In this document: in pieces, positions 39,045-43,651 of the stretch
Layout of the letters: each line of letters opens with the position of its first letter
Position numbering within the stretch: the stretch's first letter is position 1
Origin: Streptomyces sp. JJ66
Lineage (GTDB): Bacteria > Actinomycetota > Actinomycetes > Streptomycetales > Streptomycetaceae
Reading direction: 5' to 3'
Assembly: GCF_019303495.1 (NCBI RefSeq)
Contig: NZ_JAEVFI010000030.1
Span: 1-43,651, forward strand
Length of the DNA stretch: 43,651 nt
Position numbers and translations under genes: made by a program
Notes under the pieces: generated by a model
What the model was told of the DNA's origin: nothing
What the model saw: only the letters and a program-made list of their open reading frames with translations
The model's database searches: none

Positions 39045-39647
39045 ATGACCACGCCTGGGACTTCCGACCGCGGCGCCGCCAGCGCCCTGGCCACCGTCAC
39101 GCCTCTCGTTCCCAAGCAGCGGCGCCGGACGGCGGCGGGGACGCCGCTGACGTTCACCTCCTACGTCCGGCAGCGCGGCCCCGTCCTGCTGCGCACCGCG
39201 CGCTCCCTCACCGCCAACCCGTGCGACGCCGAGGACCTGCTGCAGACGGCGCTCACCAAGACGTACCAGGCCTGGGACCGTATCGAGGACCACCGCGCGC
39301 TGGACGGCTACGTGCGCCGCGCGCTGGTCAACACGCGCACCTCGCAGTGGCGCAAGCGGCGGGTGGACGAGTTCGCCTGCGAGGAGCTGCCCGAGCCGGA
39401 GCCGGTGGACGGCCCCGACCCGGCCGAACAGCAGGCGCTGCGCGACGCGATGTGGCGCGCGGTGCTCAAGCTCCCGGCGCGCCAGCGGGCGATGGTCGTC
39501 CTGCGCTACTACGAGGACCTGAGCGAGGCGCGGACGGCCCAGGTGATGGGGGTGTCGGTGGGCACGGTCAAGAGCGCCGTCTCGCGGGCCCTGGCCAAGC
39601 TCCGCGAGGACCCGCAGCTGACGGCCGAAACCCGCGCCGCAGCCTGA
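39045..39647 (+). CDS. ECF RNA polymerase sigma factor, SigE/SigL-type family
   Basis: 200 residues. After a 35-residue extension, region 2 is FTSYVRQRGPVLLRTARSLT and NPCDAEDLLQTALTKTYQAW; region 4 is LPARQRAMVVLRYYEDLSEA and VMGVSVGTVKSAVSRALAKL, a helix-turn-helix. It directs transcription from promoters recognised by its own group. No anti-sigma gene is adjacent, which is usual for the Streptomyces 'SigE family' group. ATG at 39045; TAGCGT (39033-39038) lies a few bases upstream, so a leaderless transcript is plausible. The fatty acyl-CoA ligase follows on the same strand. Confidence 0.92.
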   Translation: MTTPGTSDRGAASALATVTPLVPKQRRRTAAGTPLTFTSYVRQRGPVLLRTARSLTANPCDAEDLLQTALTKTYQAWDRIEDHRALDGYVRRALVNTRTSQWRKRRVDEFACEELPEPEPVDGPDPAEQQALRDAMWRAVLKLPARQRAMVVLRYYEDLSEARTAQVMGVSVGTVKSAVSRALAKLREDPQLTAETRAAA

Positions 39648-39807
39648 ACCCCGCACCCCGCACCCCGCACCCCGGCCACGCGCCGCGCTGGGGCGGTGTG
39701 CCCAGGGGGTGCGCAAAGCCAGCGGACACAGCCTCCACCGGGTGACATACCACCCGGCGCCGCGTGAGAATCACGGAACCACCACCGTCTTCGCACCGGG
39801 AGGTCCC

Positions 39808-41472
39808 GTGCTCAGCACGATGCAGGACGTACCGCTGAACGTGAGCCGTATCCTCACCCACGGTTCCACCGTGCACGCCGCCGCGCAGGTGATCACCTGG
39901 ACGGGCGGGGACGAGCCGCAGCGGCGCAGTTTCGCGGAGATCGGCGCCCGGGCCGCCCAGCTCGCGCACGGCCTGCGGGACGAACTCGGCGTCACCGGTG
40001 ACGAGCGCGTGGCCACCCTGTGCTGGAACCACGCGGAGCATGTCGAGGCGTACTTCGCGATCCCCTCCATGGGCGCCGTCCTGCACACGCTGAACCTGCG
40101 CCTGCCGCCGACGCAGCTCGCGTGGATCGTCCGCCACGCCGCCGACCGGGTAGTGATCGTCGATGGCACCCTGCTGCCGCTGCTCGCGCCGCTGCTGCCG
40201 CACCTGAAGACGGTCGAGCACGTCGTCGTCACCGGCGCCGGAGACCGCGCGCCGCTCACCGAGGCCGCCGACCAGGCCGGGGTCCGGGTGCACGACTACG
40301 AGGAACTCATCGGCGGCCGCCCGACGACGTACGCGTGGCCGGAGCTGGACGAGCGCCAGGCCGCCGCCCTGTGCTACACCTCCGGCACGACCGGTGACCC
40401 CAAGGGCGTGCTGTTCAGCCACCGTTCCATCTACCTGCACGCCATGCAGGCCAACAGCGCCGAGGCGTTCGCCCTGTCCGGCGACGACATCGTGATGCCG
40501 GTCGTCCCCATGTTCCACGTACAAGCCTGGGGGCTGCCGCACGCGGCCTACATGGCGGGCTCCTCGATGCTCATGACGGACCGCTTCCTCCAGCCCGGCC
40601 CGATCGCCGAGATGATCGAACGCGTCCGGCCGACCGTCGGCGGCGCCGTGCCCACCATCTGGCAGGGGGTGCTCGCCGAGCTGGAGGCGAACCCGCGCGA
40701 CGTCTCCTCCATGCGCCGCTGCATCATCGGCGGCTCCGCCTGCCCGCCCAGCCTCATGCGCGCCTTCGAGGAGCGGCACGGCGTGACACTCCTGCACGCC
40801 TGGGGCATGACGGAGACGTCGCCGCTTGGCACCGTCGCACTGGCGCCCGCCGGGGTGAGCGAGGACGAGCGCTGGGCGTACCGCCTGACCCAGGGGCGGC
40901 TGCCCGCGTCCGTGGAAGCCCGGCTTGCCGCCCCCGACGGCACGATCGCGCCGTGGGACGGACAGAGCACCGGCGAGCTGGAGGTGCGCGGCCCGTGGAT
41001 CGCCGCCGCCTACTACGGCGGAGCGGACGCCGAGGAGCCGCTGCGTCCGGACGACAAGTTCAGCCCCGACGGCTGGCTGCGCACCGGCGACGTCGGCACC
41101 ATTACCGCCGACGGCTTCCTGACGCTCACCGACCGGGCCAAGGACGTCATCAAATCGGGTGGTGAGTGGATCTCGTCGGTGGAGTTGGAGGGGCATCTGA
41201 TGGCCCACCCGGATGTCGCCGAGGCGTGCGTGGTGGCGGTGCCGGACGAGAAGTGGGGCGAGCGCCCGCTGGCCACCGTCGTGCTGCGCGAGGGCGCGCG
41301 CGCCGACTTCGCCGCGCTGCGTGCGTTCCTCGGCGACCACGTCGCGAGCTGGCAGCTGCCGGAGCGGTGGACGGTGATCCAGGAGGTGCCGAAGACGTCG
41401 GTGGGCAAGTACGACAAGAAGGTGCTGCGCAAGCGCCACGCGGAGGGCGAACTGGACGTCACGACGCTGTAG
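39808..41472 (+). CDS. Fatty acid-CoA ligase / AMP-binding enzyme
   Basis: 554 residues. The GTG at 39808 is preferred over the ATG at 39820 because GGGAGG lies 4 bases before it. Adenylation motifs: YTSGTTGDPKGVLFSHRS (P-loop A3), VPMFHVQAWGLPHAAYMAGS, LHAWGMTETSPLG (A5), GWLRTGDVGTITADGFLTLT (A7) and DVIKSGGEWIS with the final VGKYDKKVLR catalytic Lys (A10). It activates a medium- or long-chain fatty acid with ATP and CoA; chain length is not readable. Close Streptomyces homologues begin with the same LSTMQDVPL. It follows the ECF sigma gene by 160 bp. It converges on the receiver-domain gene. Confidence 0.93.
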   Translation: MLSTMQDVPLNVSRILTHGSTVHAAAQVITWTGGDEPQRRSFAEIGARAAQLAHGLRDELGVTGDERVATLCWNHAEHVEAYFAIPSMGAVLHTLNLRLPPTQLAWIVRHAADRVVIVDGTLLPLLAPLLPHLKTVEHVVVTGAGDRAPLTEAADQAGVRVHDYEELIGGRPTTYAWPELDERQAAALCYTSGTTGDPKGVLFSHRSIYLHAMQANSAEAFALSGDDIVMPVVPMFHVQAWGLPHAAYMAGSSMLMTDRFLQPGPIAEMIERVRPTVGGAVPTIWQGVLAELEANPRDVSSMRRCIIGGSACPPSLMRAFEERHGVTLLHAWGMTETSPLGTVALAPAGVSEDERWAYRLTQGRLPASVEARLAAPDGTIAPWDGQSTGELEVRGPWIAAAYYGGADAEEPLRPDDKFSPDGWLRTGDVGTITADGFLTLTDRAKDVIKSGGEWISSVELEGHLMAHPDVAEACVVAVPDEKWGERPLATVVLREGARADFAALRAFLGDHVASWQLPERWTVIQEVPKTSVGKYDKKVLRKRHAEGELDVTTL

Positions 41473-41562
41473 CCGCCCGCTCGGCGCCCCCGGTCGGGGT
41501 CGGCGTGAACTGGCCTGCTCCTCTCAGTTCGCGCCAGCCCCGGACCGTTCGCGCCGGTCCGG

Positions 41563-41618
41563 GTCAGACGCCGGTCCCGGTCAGACGCCGGTCCCGGTCA
41601 GACGCCGGTCCCGGTCAG
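41563..41618 (+). repeat. 17-bp tandem repeat, three copies
   Basis: GTCAGACGCCGGTCCCG at 41563, 41580 and 41597, then GTCAG. The last bases overlap the stop codon (41615-41617) of the convergent gene. Confidence 0.9.
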
Positions 41619-43651
41619 TTCGCGCCGATCTTCGCCAGCAGGTCCACGATGCGGCGCTGCACCTCCGCGCTCGTGGAACGTTCGGCGAGGAACAGCACCG
41701 TGTCGCCCGAGGTCAGTAGCGCCTGCTCGGCCGCGTCCATCACCGCCGAGGTATAGACGACGAACGGCGTACGGTTCAGCAGGCCGTTGACGCGCAGCCA
41801 GTCGATCACCCCGGCCCGGCGGCGGCGGATCTGCCGCAGGTCCATGACCACCAGGTTCGGCCGCACCTCGGCCGCGAGCGTCGCCGCCTCACTGTCGGTC
41901 GGCGTGTGGAACACCTGCATCCCGCGCCGCTCCAGCGATGCGGTGAACGCCTCCGCGATCACCGAATGCTCCTCCACCAGCAGCACCCGCGGCGGATGCT
42001 GCTCGCTGTCGCGCGGGGCGAGCGCCTTGAGCAGGACGGCCGGGTCCGCGCCGTAGGCGGCCTCCCGGCTCGCCTGCCCGAGCCCCGCTGTGACCAGCAC
42101 CGGCACCTCGGCGGCCACGGCGGCCTGCCGCAGCGACTGGAGCGCCGTGCGGGTGATCGGGCCCGTCAGCGGGTCCACGAACAGGGCCGCCGGATACGCG
42201 GCCATCTGCGCGTCCACCTCCTCGCGCGAGTGCACCAGGACGGGCCGGTACCCGCGGTCCGTGAGCGCCTGCTGTGTGGAGACGTCAGGCTCCGGCCACA
42301 CCAGCAGACGGCGCGGATTGTCCAGCGGCTCGGGCGGTAGCTCGTCGTCAACGTCGATGGGGTGCGGCGGGGTCGCGGCGCGCTCGTCGCGCACCTCGAC
42401 CGCCCCGTTCGGCCCGTCCAGCGGTTCCGGACCCTCGTCCGCCCCCGCCTCGGGCGCCCCGATCGCGAACTGTCGCCCGGGATGCGGAGGCTGGGCGGCG
42501 TCCCCCGGGCGCCCGGGCTGCTCGGAGTGTTCCGGCGCAGGGGACTGGCCCGGCTGGTGCGCGGGCGGCTGCGCATGCGCGGGGGCCGGGTCAGGGCGCG
42601 CGGCCGGGCCGCGTCTCCCCTCGGCGGGCGGGGTGGCGAGCTTGCGGCGGCGGCCGGTTCCGCCGGGCGGCGTCGCCGGGGAACCCTGAGCCGGAGTGGC
42701 GGCGGGCTCGCTCCCGCCCGTGCCCGGTGGCTGGGACGACGACGGGGGCACCGGCGGGGCCGCTGGCGGCGCGGCCGGTGTGCCCGGGGCGGGCGTGGGC
42801 GCCGCACCGGCGGACCGGGCGTACGGCAGCCCCTGGCCCAGCGTACGCACGCTGAAACCGTGGCCGAGCGAGCCCTCACCGGGCGCATGGTCGCCGGGGT
42901 GATCACCGGGCTGCTCGGGGGCACGATGAGCGGGTGGGCCGCCCGCACGGGACGGACCCGGGCGCGCGGGCTGCCCCTCGCCCCCGAGTATCGGGCTGCC
43001 CGCGACGCCAGAGTGCGGCGATTCCCGCAGCGACGCGGCGCGGGCGTCGCTCCGGGCGGGCTGACCGTGGACGGCGTCCGCAGCGGTGGGCTCCGGGTGC
43101 GCGGAGCCGTGGTCGGCGGGCGGGTGCGGGGCGCTTGGCGGCTGCTGGGCGGGCGGTTCCGGCGCGTGCGGCGCGCGGCCGTGCGGTGCGCTTGCGGCAT
43201 GCGGTGCGCCTGCGGCGTGGGGTGCGGGCGCCGCGTGCGGCTCGGGCGGGGCTGGTGCGTGGGCGTGCTGGGCTGCGGTGTGTGGTGCGGGCGTGGCGTG
43301 CTCCGGCGTGGGGGCGGCGCCCGACTCCTGCGGCGGTGCCCCGTGCTCCCCGGCGAGGTGGGCCGGGCCGGACGGCTCCGGCGGCGTCGGCTTGCGGCGC
43401 CGCCCCGTGGGCCGATCCGCCCCAGGGGGCTCCGCGCCAGGGTGCGCGGGTGCGCCCTGACCCGCGTGCGCGGGGTGGGGCGGGGCACTCGGGTCCGCCT
43501 GCGCGGCCGGGTCAGTCCGCGGACCGGGGCGGGTGGCGGCACCCGGGTCTGCGGGCGCGTCGGGGTGGGCGTGTGCGCCCGGGGTGGCGGGGGCGCCGGG
43601 TGGGTGCGGGGCCTCCGGGTCGGCGTGGGGGCCGGGGTCGGCGTGCGCGCC
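41615..43651 (-). CDS. Large protein with tandem degenerate receiver domains; N-terminus outside window
   Basis: The frame is open from the right edge to a TGA at 41615-41617: 678 visible residues. The first 420 or so are low complexity, rich in Pro, Ala and His with APHAAGAPHAASAPHGRAPH, and hold two basic TGRRRK motifs. Two receiver-like domains follow. The first has LLVWPEPDVSTQQAL and ALFVDPLTGPI. The second has RVLLVEEHSVIAEAF, LVVMDLRQI (Asp), TPFVVYTSAV (Thr/Ser), then VLFLAERST where a conserved Lys is normally found. The loss of that Lys suggests impaired phosphorylation. A kinase or other domain may lie beyond the edge. The role is unknown. Confidence 0.75.
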   Translation of the reverse strand, partial: GAHADPGPHADPEAPHPPGAPATPGAHAHPDAPADPGAATRPGPRTDPAAQADPSAPPHPAHAGQGAPAHPGAEPPGADRPTGRRRKPTPPEPSGPAHLAGEHGAPPQESGAAPTPEHATPAPHTAAQHAHAPAPPEPHAAPAPHAAGAPHAASAPHGRAPHAPEPPAQQPPSAPHPPADHGSAHPEPTAADAVHGQPARSDARAASLRESPHSGVAGSPILGGEGQPARPGPSRAGGPPAHRAPEQPGDHPGDHAPGEGSLGHGFSVRTLGQGLPYARSAGAAPTPAPGTPAAPPAAPPVPPSSSQPPGTGGSEPAATPAQGSPATPPGGTGRRRKLATPPAEGRRGPAARPDPAPAHAQPPAHQPGQSPAPEHSEQPGRPGDAAQPPHPGRQFAIGAPEAGADEGPEPLDGPNGAVEVRDERAATPPHPIDVDDELPPEPLDNPRRLLVWPEPDVSTQQALTDRGYRPVLVHSREEVDAQMAAYPAALFVDPLTGPITRTALQSLRQAAVAAEVPVLVTAGLGQASREAAYGADPAVLLKALAPRDSEQHPPRVLLVEEHSVIAEAFTASLERRGMQVFHTPTDSEAATLAAEVRPNLVVMDLRQIRRRRAGVIDWLRVNGLLNRTPFVVYTSAVMDAAEQALLTSGDTVLFLAERSTSAEVQRRIVDLLAKIGAN

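Noticed and set aside
38169..41618. CRISPR arrays at the 17-bp repeats (38176-38260 and 41563-41618)
   Set aside because: Units are head-to-tail with no spacers, and no cas genes are present; they are tandem repeats.

Overview
The window looks like a core-chromosome segment of a high-GC filamentous actinomycete, most likely Streptomyces or a close relative. The signs are very high GC with strong G/C third-position bias, frequent GTG starts, 4-bp GTGA/ATGA gene overlaps, and families typical of streptomycetes: DtpA-type peroxidase with Sco and ECuC, Spo0M, DUF1206, SpoIIE-type phosphatase, RsbW-like orphan ATPases and DUF5926. The order serS - pheA - dtpA/copCD/ecuC/sco ... htrA - tRNA-Ser ... 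fadD recalls the origin-proximal part of Streptomyces chromosomes. That comparison is from memory and was not searched.

Layout. 1-855: C-terminal part of a RelA/SpoT-fold protein. 1087-2523: flavin disulfide oxidoreductase. 2548-6161 (minus): HAD phosphatase, serS and pheA; the serS-pheA spacer carries a cluster of near-consensus DnaA boxes. 6250-11669 (minus): extracytoplasmic copper and haem-peroxidase genes (dtpA, CopC-CopD fusion, PCuAC, Sco, YcnI). 11968-15176: membrane protein, RsbW-like ATPase, DHA2 drug exporter. 15558-18276: short leader ORF and two coupled CNNM/CorC proteins. 18430-22577: Spo0M, secreted protein, DUF1206 protein, Xaa-Pro aminopeptidase. 22731-28361: SpoIIE-type phosphatase lacking a key Asp, a primpol-like protein lacking its DxD motif, DUF5926 protein, second RsbW-like ATPase. 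28774-30306: HtrA protease with an OmpR-type direct repeat upstream.

30354-30441 is tRNA-Ser(UGA). About 4.5 kb of accessory DNA follows (about 30.5-35 kb), with a lower-GC left part. It holds two unknown genes, a three-gene overlapping operon (RsbW-like ATPase plus two unknown small proteins), a Nudix hydrolase and a GntR regulator. The Nudix/GntR pair resembles the pif/korSA control genes of pSAM2-type integrative elements, but no integrase, replication or transfer gene is present. 34990-36660 is a three-gene envelope-stress operon behind a SigB-type promoter, followed by a YihY/BrkB membrane protein, a small secreted protein, an ECF sigma factor, an acyl-CoA ligase, and at the right edge a large protein with tandem degenerate receiver domains.

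Shared themes. Copper delivery and secreted haem peroxidase activity occupy the 6-12 kb block. Orphan partner-switching parts recur (three RsbW-like ATPases, one probable pseudophosphatase, one SigB-like promoter). Short 15-20 bp tandem repeats sit in spacers and protein tails throughout. The most unusual items are the DnaA-box cluster, the degenerate primpol protein, the leader ORF before the CNNM pair and the tRNA-linked accessory block.
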